Shown: piece after piece, positions 48,201 to 60,500 of the stretch
How positions within the stretch are numbered: position 1 is the stretch's first letter
How the letters are laid out: the number at the start of each line of letters is the position of its first letter
Assembly (NCBI GenBank): GCA_032358165.1
Contig: JAALGY010000049.1
Location: forward strand, 248,001 to 312,000
Reading direction: 5' to 3'
Length of the DNA stretch: 64,000 nucleotides
Source: Diplosphaera chodatii
Lineage: Eukaryota > Chlorophyta > Trebouxiophyceae > Prasiolales > Stichococcaceae
The notes under the pieces: model-generated
The model's input: only the letters and a program-made list of their open reading frames with translations
Told to the model about the DNA's origin: nothing
The model's database searches: none
Translations under genes and position numbers: made by a program

Positions 48201-51200
48201 GTTGCCTGGTACGCACCTTCAGCAGGTGGCTGAAGCGGACGGCTGCGTCGGTGGCCCCGCCGTGCGCGCCGGGGCCCCCTGCAGCGAGCGCTCGCTCAAA
48301 CCTCCAGGCGAGGCCCTGCCGCTGCTCCGCTGCCAGCTCATCATCGTCACTGCAGGGTGCGGAGAGTCACGAGAGCGTTGGAAACTGTGCTTGATCCTAT
48401 TTGTGGTGAGGATTGTGTGCATCATGATGACTTGGCACTACCACTCAGGCAGTGGGCACATACACATGCGGCTGATCCTCAGGCTTCTGGCGGACCCAAT
48501 GTGTCGAATTGGCAACAGGAGGAGTGTTCACCAAGGAGCCGCATATAAGCCAGATCACAGTGGCCTATACAGGATGCTGTGATGCCACTCGCCCTGTTTG
48601 ACGTGCAGCTAGTAACTGACATGTGTCACAAACGATAACCCTAAACCCTGGTGCTTACATGTCAAGGGGCGGCGTGCCGCGGTCGGCGCCCGCCAGGAAG
48701 GCGGCCTGGGTGCGCTGCAGGGTGGCCACCAGAAGCGGCCACGCGACGTCCGCCGCGTGCTCCAGCGCCTTGGCCAGTGCCTCGGCTGCGGCAGGCCACA
48801 GCGTGGACAGCCTGCACGAGGTCAACACATTTGTCACAACATATGTATCATGACGCGGTGACACACTTGATGCAGTGTCTTGTGCATGAGTTCCTGAATG
48901 ACGTCATGACATGATCACGGAGGACTGTTGCAAACTTAGCCCTGGAAAGTCTGGAATGCATGAGCTGACGTGCTGGCGGAAGAGCCGTGTTCCTGCCACT
49001 GAAGCTTTTCTGGCATGCATATTCATCTCTGATGACCTAGCGCCACAGCCTCATGCGGAAACTGCTGCCAGCACATCACTGTGCAGCAGTGCACAGACAG
49101 GACTGTTCCGCAAGGCGGCCAGACTCATTGTGCATCTCCCGCCAGCTAGTTGGCAGGCACGTCGCATGCCATTTGTACTGTGTGCCCTCACAACACAGCA
49201 GCAGCTGCAGCAAATGTCAGGAATATGCCAGCACACAGCTCCGCTAGCCCAGCCAATGGGCAGTGCGGCACTCCCTGAATCTAATCGTTCCACCTGCGCA
49301 CCTGATGTGCAGCGTGCCCAGCAGCGCGTGCACCAGCGGCGCCTGCAGCTGCGGCGGCACCCGGCCGTACTCCAGGTACGTGCCCATCCTCCGCAGCGTG
49401 ACCGCCGCCTGCAACAGAATGCCACAGATTATCACATGGAATGGCAATTGCGCCAGCCTTCTACGGCAGCTCTTGCACTGACCAGACGTTGTTGCTTGGA
49501 ACATGCACGGTACGATCGTGTGGATGCTTATCTGGCTGAAGTCGGCGGGGTGATAAATGCTCACCTGGCGGCCCAGCCCAGCGCTCATGTCCTCATCCTC
49601 GAGCGACAGCAGCAGCGGGAGCACGTCGCTGCGTGGCACATCCGCTTCCTGCTGCCGGCTCGCTGCCATCGCCTGGCTGCCGAGCTCATCATCGCTGTCA
49701 GCCAGATCAATCTCCGCAGGGTCTGCATCGCCTGCATGTGCAGTTCTCATCTCGTGTGACACCCGCAGTTTTGAGTTGACTGGCAGCTGCGACAGCAGGC
49801 AAACTGCAACAAACACTCCCTGCTGTACAGTCAGCGCTCCAGTCCTTGTGTGGCAAGGGGTATGGCATATTACACAATTGCTTAGGCTCCCACAGCTTGG
49901 CGTGCCTGAGACTGCCCGCGGCTTCACAGCAGCAGGCTCAGACACAATGCCGGGCGCCACGACAGCGGAGCCGTCGTCTGCGGCCGCCAGGTCGCGCGCC
50001 GCCCGGGGCAGCGGCGGCTGCCGGAAGGCGCACAGCAGGCGCAGCGTCTCGCGCCGCAGCCCGGCCGAGCGCGCCGACAGGTTGGGCGTGAGCAGATCCA
50101 GCAGGTCCGACTGCAGTGCGGGAGGAGGGTTTTACATATGCTTCCACAGCAGCGTCAAAGTTGGTGAACAGTTGACGGGGCTCCTCACCTCACACAACGC
50201 TTTGCTGCTCAGTCGTTCCTTTGCAATGCTGCTGCCAACATCAAATAGCAGAGGTTGCTATATCAGGCATCCACACAGGTCACGCGGCATCAATCGGCTC
50301 ACCTGCTGTTAAGTTGGGTGCAGTCACCACAGCACAAACAACTTAACAAGTGTGGCACACCGGCAGCTCAGCGTCAGTGATGGCAGTGGCGCCGCCGGGG
50401 CCGCTCAGCAGTGCGGCGGCGGCGGACACAGCATGGTAGTCCCGCGGGTCCCGCCGCGCGGCTGCCAGCGCCCCCGCCGCGATGCCGGGCAGCCGCGACG
50501 GCGCGGCCATGCTTGCAGCTCCTGAATGTGCATCGAACAAACACTGGCGTGTGTGTTCTACATCTTCGTGGTACACCCAGTGAGAGGGCCCAAGTGGTGA
50601 GGTTGCAGCTGCGGTCCGAAGCCGTTGCATAGCTGAATGCACGCAACACAGCACAGTGCATGCTTTCCGAACCTGCTGCAAGGCGCAGAGCCTCGCCCCT
50701 GAGCAGCGCCACGGCTTCCCCGGCGCTGGGCAGCGAGTCAGGGGGCGGCGCCCGCAGGTCAGCGATAAAGTCGATGCAGCAGTCCAGCACCTGTGCCACG
50801 AAGCAATTGTTGGAGACTTTACACCCGGACCAACCACTCATTGCGGCGCTACAGCATCGCAACCGACATGTTAAGAAGCTACTTTGCACAACTCGATGCT
50901 CAGCAGGAGCAACCCGGACTGTAAGATGTCAGAGGTCGCATGTGGCTGACACCTTGCATCTCACCCACACCAGCTGAGCAAAGTCGGACTGCATGTCTGC
51001 CACCTGAGCTGCTGACCAAGAGATCACGCTGCAGCATTGCCACGACCTACTTATGACATATTCTCATTCGCAATGCAAGTCGAACTGTACATGTGGTACA
51101 CACCTCCAGCGGGCCTGCACATGCATGCGGCAGCAGCCGCAGCTGCACCCACAGAGCAGCCGCCTGCGTCTGGAACGCCGCCTCCACAGCCGCGTTGCCA

Positions 51201-54200
51201 TCCATGGCTGCCATCGCCGCATCAACTGCTTCCTGCTGGCTATGTCCTTGGCCTGGTGCAGCCGGAGCGGCGGCAGCGGCGGAAGCGGCGATCGCTGCGG
51301 GGCCGGCGGCGACGGCGTTGCAAATAGCATCGCTGAGCACTTCTCCGCAGCCGTCCGCCAGATGCAGCGCCGGCTGCTGCTGCCACCTCTGTAGACAACA
51401 GCAGCAGAGCTTGTCAGGATGGAATGGAACCCCTGGCCATGCCTATATCATCAGAGCATGTCACCATGGTCACCCAAAGGGCGCCTGCTGGACAGTGCAA
51501 TACATGAGGCGACAATTGGCGGCAGGACGCGTCCTGGAGGAACTATATGCACAGGGTGTGTGCATGCCGTCTGCCAGTTCCGCTCCCTGCAGCGTAAGCG
51601 ACAAGACATAGAGTGTGCAACATGGGCAGCAGCAGAGCACGCACCGGCTGCCGGAGTCGCTTGCAGGTGTCCTCCAGCAGGGGCAAGGCGGCGGCGGCCG
51701 CTGCGGGGTGGCCCGACAGCACAGCGCGGCCCAGCAGCCCCAGCAGCGGCGCCGCAAACGCCTGCAGCAAGGGCCCCACAGCAAACGTAAAGTTGTCGAA
51801 ATGCCATGCAAATGACGCTTCCTATCGAGTGCAAGGTCACATGCTGGCTAGACCCACTGAACAGTATGCTTGCTACAACATCACGCAGCACTGTTCACGG
51901 AAGCCATGCCACAGCATTCTCTGCTGAATGTGGGCAACGCATGTCTCATAGGTTCTGCACAGGACGAGCAGCGCAAGCGCTTGCAGCGAGCACAATCATG
52001 CAGTTTAACGCCGCAGCGTGACAGCCACGGCGTCAGCCCAGGATTACTGGCACCCACTGCAAGCAAAGAGCGGATCACGACCAAAAGGAGAGCACCATCG
52101 GCACACCTGCACGAGGAGGCCGCTGGCGGGGGCGCACAGCAGGGGGCCTGCGAATGCCGCGGCGTCGTCCACAGGCAGCCGCCGCAGCGCCGCCGCCCAC
52201 GCCGGCAGGTGCGGCTGCAGCGCCTGCAACCCGTCCGCAGCGCCAGTGGCCTGCGGTTGACATGAAACAGCAGTGGTGATGCCAGCTACCTTGGCATTCC
52301 CAGCGCCCATTACTGGCAGTGGATTGGTCACTGGTGAAGTATGCTGGTTTTTTTGGTACTGACCACCCTCCGTGTTTGCCAAAGAGTCACCTGGCAGTGA
52401 CCGATCAGCACGGCCTGCAGCAGCCGCAGGGCCTCCACTGCCAGGTCCCCAGCTGCTGCCGCTGCTGCGCTGCCCGCCACAGCCGCCCTGCCAGTGGCTG
52501 CATCTGAATCAGGGGCTTGGCCGCCTCCCTGCTCATTGCTGATCGGGGCATCGCTGCCGTGTGCACCCACTGCACCGTCTGATGCAATTTGCCTGCCATC
52601 TGCATCTGAAGGAAGAGCATCACTCGGGACTGCGGCATCTGCCTGCCGACCTGGGACTGCTGCTGCTGCACCCTGCTGCTCTGAATGCGCTGCAGCAGGC
52701 GCATCCGCGATGTGGGTGCCTGTAGCAGCTGGCGCCACCGGGCCGGGCTGTGTTGCGTCCTCGGCTGACCCCGCAGGCAGCGCCGCCGCCAGCAGCCGGC
52801 TGGCCAGGTCGCACAGCGGCGCCCAGTCGCCGACGCGGCTGCCGCGGTGGAACGCCGCCATGTCCGCCACCAGCCCGCACGCCCTCGCGACGCCGGCACG
52901 CGAGTCTGCAGCACCTGCTCGCAGCCACAGCACGATGTGATTGACCAATACTGTTCTGCACGTATAGCTGCACTGAATCTCTTGCTGGTCTGGGCTACAA
53001 TACTGATACTATACGCACTTTGATGTGCAAGGTTTAGCAGATCAGACTATTGCTGCTGTGCTGCTTATATGGAGCCGACAGGACACCGCAGGCTCCTTGC
53101 CCAAATTGAGGTGTCCCTGGTGATAAGCCCAGCGCACCTGCCGGCTCGCAGACCTCCAGCAGCTGCAGCCGCCGCTGTGCTTCACCCAGCGCAGCGGCCC
53201 ACAGCACGCCGCAGGCCGGCCGCGCCGCGTGCCGCAGCAGGGAGGTGACGAAGGCCGACGCCAGGGCTGTGGTGCGGTCCCGCAGCGCCTCGGCCGTCAG
53301 GTTGCCGCGGGCCTGCAGCTCACAGCAAACCCTGCAGCCTTGGCACCACATCTTCGACAGCAGTGTGACCCTTTCACTACTTCTTCACATTGCATGCAAT
53401 TGCCAGCAGGTGTAGGCATTGGCCACCTCAGAGCTATGCCCCGTCCAGTTCACTGCCTGTTACCCAGGATGTTGCAGTGCAGTGTAGCGGGAGAGGCCCT
53501 GCTCTGAGGTTGGTGCTGCGCTCAAACGAACGGCAATGCAGTTGGGGTATTCCATGTAGTACGCAACCACTTCAGGCAAGCCCAGACTGTGTTGAGAGAT
53601 TTGTGTGCAGCTCTGCTGATATCGCCTTCTCGATGTTGCATGTTCACAACAGTACTCCACAGTCACGCTACACAGGTTAGGCAATTTTGATCCTGCAGCA
53701 TTCCTTAGAGTCAGTACGGGAGGCACACTCACTGTGACGCCCTTGAAGTCAGTCAGGCGCAGCAGGTCTGGTCGCAGCAGCAGCGCCCACACGTCCCCGG
53801 CCCTGGAGTGCAGCCCGCTGCTTACACCTTTCACTGCAGCCGCGAGCGCCTGCGGTGCAGGATGCTCAGGGTTGTTTCTGAGTGCGACAATGTTCAGAGC
53901 ACGGAACTCAGTCATCCTCGATCACAGCGGGAGATGGAACATTCAGCTGGTTGCTGTGGCACATGCCGCACATAGATTGCACAGACAGGACTTGGGTTCC
54001 ACCGGCCAACAAGGGCAACACTGATGCACCTGTCCGGCGGGCTCTGTGCGCGATGCTGGCCGGGCCGCGGCCTCGGCCGCCACCGCGCGCACCCCCGCCT
54101 TGAGTGACGAGGCCGGCGCGCGGCGGAACAGCAGGCCCAGCGCCTGCGCCGCCAGGGCGCGGATGTATGGCAGCTCGTGGTACCTAAGCCGCACAGTCAG

Positions 54201-55846
54201 CGCCAGCATCTGCAGTCGACACTGACGCATGCGTCAAGTTCGGGTGAGACTTGCAGTGTTGAGCCCATTTGTGCATGGCAGCAGCCTTTGATATGCTGGC
54301 TGCTACTCATTGAGCACTGCAAGATATGGATGGCATTTAATCTCTACTTGTCATGCCTGCCAGCTGGTTCATGACGTCACCCAGACCGCAATGCATGCCC
54401 CTGGGCTCACAGCGCAGGGGCACAAAAGGCAGGCGGCTGAACAAGCGGCTGTGCAAGCTAAATCAACCAAGGAGAGCTTGACCAACATTTCAGCTTGGAA
54501 GGGGGCACCGTGGGGATGTCGGCAGCAAGCGGCCGCTGCAGGTGCTTGCAGATGGAGGAGACGCAAGCAAATGCATGCTGCATGAGCTCCGGTTCCCGAG
54601 CGCCGCCTGCACAACAGGTGTCCAGCTTTTCGGTTGCAGCATTTTCGTGGTGGCGATGGTCAGTGTGTTGCTGTCCCCACCTTTCAATTCTGACACGCTG
54701 ACAACAGCATTGTCCACAGTGAGCACTTAGCAGCTGCCATGCAACACCACTCCAGTGGTATCCACGTCACGTGCCCCAAACCCAGTTTCAGGAAGGCTGA
54801 GCAGCTAGTGAACTGCCGGTGACACCGCAGGAAGGCGCCGCAAGGAGGCAGAGTGCCCGCCCAGGTGTCCCCGTGCAGCACTGGGCGCTGAGATGCTGCA
54901 GTGCCCACCCGACTCCACCAGCTCCGTGACGCGCCGCAGCGCGCGCGGCAGCAGCGGCAGGAAGTCGGCGCGCAGGTCCCGCGCTACAGTCCCCAGCAGC
55001 GCGAGCACCGGCTCCAGCGACAGGGCCGCCCCCATGTGCACACGCGCCAGCAGCAGGTCCACAATCTGATCCTGTGTGATTGGTAGGATCCACAGCTTGG
55101 TCACTATCGTGATGGGGCTCTCAGAAGGTATTGGCAGGCATTCCAGCTGATCACCCTCTCATCATCACACTGCATGGTAAAGCGACATAGTGACCCCATC
55201 CACAAATGCCGCTCATTGATTCGCTCCCTCGATCAAGCATCTCCAAGAACGTGCATGCGCAGCGCTCTGTTGCAATCTGCACCTTGTGGTGCAGCAGCAG
55301 CGGCAGGCTGGACACCAGGTTGTGCAGCTCGGCGGAAAGCTCGGTGAAGTCGGCGGCGGTGTTGAGCTCGCGCCACGCCGCCAGCGCCTCCGCTGTGAAG
55401 CATGCCGCGCCCGGCAGCGGCGCCTGCCGCTCTCCCGCCGCCCGCCAGTACACGTCCACATGCACCTGCGCAGACGATGTACGACATGCATGCATAAGTT
55501 TTGCCAGCTGGGCATGCATCAGCTGCATGGGCCAGGATACGTTCATTGCCGCTGCGCAGGGGTCAGTGTGCAGGAGCAGTAGCTCCGGCAGGGTGGCATC
55601 GCACTGCGATGAGTTTATAGTGACTCTTCCACCAATGCGACACAGCTTTTCAGACGGGCTTCAAGGCCGCATGCTACAGCGGCCGCCGCGCAGCCAATGC
55701 GCTATGCATGCCAGTTCGGTGCCCCTGCTGAACGTACTGTGACTCACCTGCGACACGCGCTGTTGGAAAGTCTTGAACGCGAAGCGCCGCTGCCGTTTGG
55801 CGGGTGGCTGGGCCGCCCCATCGCCCTCGGACTCGCTGCTTGACAT
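30277..55846 (-). CDS. UTP20: UTP20/DRIM, giant HEAT-repeat SSU processome protein, dozens of exons
   Basis: A single minus-strand gene of about 25.6 kb. The N-terminal exon 55748-55846 encodes MSSSESEGDG, a basic KRQRR stretch and FAFKTFQQRVSQ, followed (about 55283-55466) by VHVDVYW and AAWRELNTAADFTELSAEL, matching the UTP20 amino terminus. Then come QDQIVDLLLARVHMG with LGTVARDLRADFLPLLP (about 54902-55072) and YIRALAAQALGLLFRR (about 54028-54181). The diagnostic central block is at 34430-35540: LAFQDIEEAASRQTAFTLLR, AVLGRRLVVGEVYDVM and EGRLAVLDALGAVVAKFP. Near the end are HPHAWVRAAAARLLGAAF (about 32580-32740), DRRKRQAVQ (about 30650-30790) and the Lys/Arg-rich tail in 30277-30425, ending KNRRRERQ. 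UTP20 binds U3 snoRNP and pre-18S rRNA in the nucleolus and is needed for 40S assembly. Several exons carry acidic, Ala-rich low-complexity insertions. Individual exon limits in the middle are approximate. Confidence 0.88.
34138..34166. repeat. Perfect 13-bp stem hairpin in a UTP20 intron
   Basis: ATTGAAATGGTAG and its exact reverse complement are separated by three bases. It lies between exon blocks of UTP20. Confidence 0.75.
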
Positions 55847-57523
55847 CAAGCCCTGCTCCAGGGGCCCTCAAACGCTGACTGTGCACATCCTGAAGGTTCT
55901 TTCAGTTATCAATGGACCGACAGACGACGTGTGTAGCCGTTCTGCAGAGATCAATGGCCTTTCGACATGCCTGCAGGAGTGCAGGTGTCGGCAGGATGTA
56001 AACTCCAAAGCTTGGCCTTTGTTGACATAGGCAACCATCGACGGATATGATTGTAGATGCAGAAGCATCCTAGGTCGACAAAGCATGCGATTATGAGCGC
56101 GAGCAACTGCAAGAATGCTTGTCTTGCAGCGCTTCTGAGCCGCCCTGCAGCACTGCGGTTATGCCCTGTCCTAACCAGGGTTCGTGCTAAATCTATAACG
56201 GGAAAACGCGAAACGCGAAACCTTTAAGGCGAAACGCGAAACGTTTAGCGCTTTCCGCGAAACTGTTACGGCCCTTTACAGGGTCCTGAACATGCTGGAA
56301 AGCATCGCTAAACGCTTCTGAGGCCTTCCCGAGTCTAGCGTGCAAGTTTCAGGTGAACACAGCGCACTATAGGTGCAGCACTGCATCGATAAGTGTCATA
56401 CCGGGACCAAGGGGTGTGAAAATCCCGATACCCCTTGGCCGCCTATAGCTACGTTTCGGTGCACTACAGCGATGTTGCTATGTTGAAGTTGTTGGTATGC
56501 TGCATCTGAGGCGGCACATATGCCGTGTGCTGCACCGACAGGACAACATGACGTTTGGCGGTGCGGATGTCATCGGCGGCCACACTACTGGCTAAACGGC
56601 GGTGGCTACTCTCGGCCCGGCGGCAGCGGCGGCCACGAGGTTTCGCGGTTCCCGCGAAACCCACCCCCTCGACCGCGAAACGTTTAAACATACACGCGAA
56701 ACATAAACTCCGCGAAACTCGGGTTTTAGCACGAACCCTGGTCCTAACGCTGTTAGGCCTAGCTGCCAAGTGCTGCTGTGCACAGCACGCACGCAGACCG
56801 CCAGTCCCTCACCAAGCGGTTTCACCGTCCCCATCTGCTGTCTGGTCTGATCTTCAGAGAACTGCAAGGCGGCGAGGACTTCGACTGTCTTTTGCTGCGA
56901 CGCGTGGAGGCCTGAAGCAAGGCTGGTCTGACCGGCAAGGGCCCTACTGCCTCGTGCCACGCGCCTGGCAGGCTGCGGCAGTTCAGCTCGTCCACAGTGG
57001 TTCAGCGGCCTCATGTCGGCAGCCCGCAGGCCACAGACTCCGGCGTGATCCAGCTTCGGTGGGCGCCCGGTGAGCCCGATCTGCTGCTCAGAGCTGCCCG
57101 AGTTCCATTAAGTGCGCTTGCCGTTCAGAGCGGCGCTCTGCAAATGTAGTGCATGCATAAGTTTATAGAGACATGGCTCCGAGGGCTGATGCCGGCCAGC
57201 AGGTCCCGACACCACCGCTGCTGACCATGAACACATGGGCTGCCAAAGGGTCTGCCAAGCATTTTGAACGCGTGCCCTGCCAGTGTGCATGCGCTGCGCA
57301 TAAGCGCGTCATGCTTGTCAGCGGGTCGTTGTTGCGTTGGAATCCTTGCCCCGCAGCAGCTGCCTGAAGTGCACTGCAATATCAGGTGAGATATTGCGAC
57401 GCGCGCTGCCAGATGCAGCCGCATGGCAGACCCGCTTGCGGCCTTGCAGAGACTACATGCAGGAAACCTTCCAGCCGGCGCCCCGTGGCGATCCATGCAC
57501 GGCCGCTGCACCAGAGCATTCCC
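55847..57523. other. Divergent intergenic region, UTP20 and B3 factor, carrying a hAT element
   Basis: 1.7 kb separates the two divergent start codons. Apart from the 565-bp transposon at 56176-56740, I see no gene. The UTP20 promoter must lie left of the insertion or use part of it. Confidence 0.5.
56176..56740. mobile_element. Non-autonomous hAT-type transposon (565 bp)
   Basis: Perfect 16-bp terminal inverted repeats, CAGGGTTCGTGCTAAA at 56176-56191 and its reverse complement at 56725-56740, are bounded on both sides by the identical 8-bp sequence GTCCTAAC (56168-56175 and 56741-56748). An 8-bp target duplication and CAGGG termini are the hallmarks of the hAT superfamily. Subterminal zones carry nine copies of GCGAAAC, five near the left end and four near the right, all in the same orientation; these could be transposase-binding sites. 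No transposase-like frame is present, so it must be mobilised in trans. The perfect ends suggest recent insertion. Confidence 0.9.
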
Positions 57524-60500
57524 ATGAATGCCGGGCTGAAGTTCGTGGCGTTCGAGGCCAGCAGCGGAGTGCCTATGACACAGCGAGTGATGCACTCATG
57601 TTGAATATGCTTGCATGCAGGAGATCCTGCATCTAGAGCCAGCCGCAATGGTCCACGGATCGCTGGCCCGCATGGTGCCGGTTGCAGAACCTCCTACGGC
57701 GCCGCGCTCGGCGAAGCGGCGCCGAACCGGCCTGAAACCCAGCTCACATACGCACACTGAGCTGTGCCAGCAGGTGAGAGCAGGTCAGGCCGCATGGACT
57801 GGTCCGTGGCGAAGCAGGCAGTATCTCAGCAGCCGAGTGGGGTTGCATAAGGCATCTTGTCAACGCTCCTGGGGCGTGCCGTCCATCTATAGTCGACCTA
57901 CAGCCGCGCAAGCTGCCTGCACATGTTGAACTTGCACATGTTGCCTCGGTGGCGGACTGGTGTCTGGGTCTGGCATGCATGCTTGCATGCAGGGCATGTG
58001 ACATCACGCCGTCTGTCAGGGACTGACATTGCACACGATCAGGGGCATATCGTTTTGTCACGGCGCCAGCAGAACCTACAGACAGAGCCCTCGGCTGGGT
58101 CGCAGGGTGGCCTGGGCGCGCGGCTGGCGGATGTGGAGGCGCGGGAGGCGGCGGTAGCAGCGCGGGAGGGGTTTTGCGAGCGGCTGGAGGCGGAGCTGAC
58201 CGCCCGCGGGGCGCTGCTGGAGGCGCAGGCGGCGGCCGCCACCGCGCGGGCGGTCGGGGTGGCGCCGCCGGCCGACACGGCGGCGCAGGCGGCCGCCGCT
58301 CTGCAGATCCTGCAGGTGGCGCTGCGCTCGAACAACTGGAGAAGTCATCATGTGCTGAGAGGACGTGGGCGATGGCCTGCCTGGTGGAGTATAAGGGGGT
58401 GGTCGCCTTTGACCACCTAATCCTAATCACTGTTCTCTTCGGCTGTACGCCAGCATTGCATGCATCTTTGCCCCCACTGCTGCGGGCAGGCCCTGGCAGC
58501 GAACGGGGGCCTGCCGACGGAGGTGCGCCGCAGCCGCCAGCACGAGGCGATGCAGGCCGGCCCCGCAGCGGCGGCACCGGACGAGCGCCCAGCACACCCT
58601 GATCGCCACAATACGGGGCTGACGGCCGACAGCACGCCGGCCCACGCTGCACACGCCGCCGGCCAGCGTGAGCTGGGCGTCAAGGCGGAACCCTGCGGGG
58701 CCATGCCTGGCGGCCGCAGCGGGCAGCCCGCCTTCTCTGCCCACTCGCACCACTCGACCATGTCGCACGCCACTGCCATTGGCCACGCCAACGACAGGTG
58801 TGCTCAAAGCTTTGGACCATCGTTGTGGAAGACGGCCGGCCCCGAGGCAGGTCTTCAGGCCGGGTTTGCTGTCCTGTGCTTTTTCACAGCTACGAGAAGC
58901 CCGCAGCTGTGTGCTCTTCCATACCCGCGCTGTGCAGCACCGTGAGACTTGTGTCCCTGCTCCCGCAGCCCCGACAGCCCGCGCAGCCACCCGCGCTTCC
59001 TGCTGCAGCTGCCCTCGGCGCCCCCCAGCCCGCTGCTGCGGAGCGGCGGGGCCCAGAAGGCGGCGGCCAGTGCGCGGGGACAGCGCGCCGGCGGCGCCAC
59101 GCCAGTGCGCTTCTGCTGCCGAATGCTTACCCATCCCAATGTGCTGGACGCCGCTGCATGGTGTGCGTCTGGTCTTTGACCACAGCCATGCAAACCCTTG
59201 GTGCTGTGTGCAGGCGCGGGAGATGCTGGACAGCCAGCTGGATGGGCATGCCACCCCGGGGCACCAGTCCTGCAGCGGCTCGCCGGACCTGTCGGTCGCC
59301 ACCGGCCCCAGCAGCGACAGGTGCGCTCCGACTCTGAACATGCTGTCATGTGTTGACAGCCACGTTCCAACTCTCTGCCAGCTGTCGCCAGCCAGTTGCT
59401 CGCCGTGAGCTTCATCTTTTGCAAGAGGCCAGGCATCCCATGTAACATGCCACAGCACAGTGGGCCATGCTTGCATCCTGACTTGTCATCTGACAAACGC
59501 AGCACTTGTGCAATACAGGTTTTCCAGTGGCAGCCTGCGGGCAGTGCCACGCTCCCCCTTTGCCGGGGGAGAGCACGATGCAGACCCGCAGCGGCTGACC
59601 CCGGGCGCCGCGCCGCCAGCCGGGACCCTGAACCTCGCGCACGACCCCGCGCTGGTCTCGCTGCTGTTGCGGCAGATGCAGCAGGGCGCGGGCTCGCGGC
59701 AGGGCGCAGCCCTGGCCGGCGCTGCTGCCGACAGCCCCGCCGAGCACGGCGCCAGCGCTCGGCAGCCGGTGCCGGTGGCGGCGGCGCCTGGCGGATATGG
59801 TCGCATCGGGCGCCTCAACAGCGCCCATGGCAGCAGTGTAGATGCCACTGGCGGCACCCATGGTGAGGACATTTACACGCTATTATCTAACGTTCCCACC
59901 TGCAGGGGGCAGGGCAGCTGCTAACCGACTTGAAGTTTGATAAGCAGCAAAATCCAAAGGCTCGTATCACCAGGCAGCTAATTTCGACTGCGCTCGGCTG
60001 CAGGGGGCGTGCGAATCCGGCTCAGCAACTCGGCGCCACGGCTGGACCTGGTGGGGCCCCGCACCCAGCAGCAGGTATCAGGGATGTGCACAGCCCCAAG
60101 CAGGTTCAAACATGTCACAGTCCAACAACAAGTGATGTCGGTGTGTGCCAGGCGGGGCCTCGAACAGTGCCATTGCTACCCTGCAGCACGGGCCCTTCCC
60201 GGCTGGGCAGCCTCATGCGAGCGCTGAGCTGCGCGCCGCCAGCCTCGCCGGACAGCGCCGCCACAACAGTGCAGATCAGGTGCCTCCCAGTTCAGCTGCC
60301 TGCTCTAACGCCATTTGAGGCCTGCCATCGGGGACGTTCTTGTTGGCCCTGATCAGGAGCGTTGACAGCAACCGCACCCCCAACCTGATCTGCACGTCAT
60401 CAGAAACGCAACAGCTGCCCTCTGATATGCCCAACCGTACAGCAGTTGTTGATATTGGCCATGTTTGGCGCATGCAGCCGCTGGTGGTTGCTGATGCGCG

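Noticed and set aside
56555..57073. Open frame of about 170 codons overlapping the right part of the hAT element
   Set aside because: It crosses the transposon border, has no transposase signature and is balanced by an open antisense frame; it reflects GC-rich composition.
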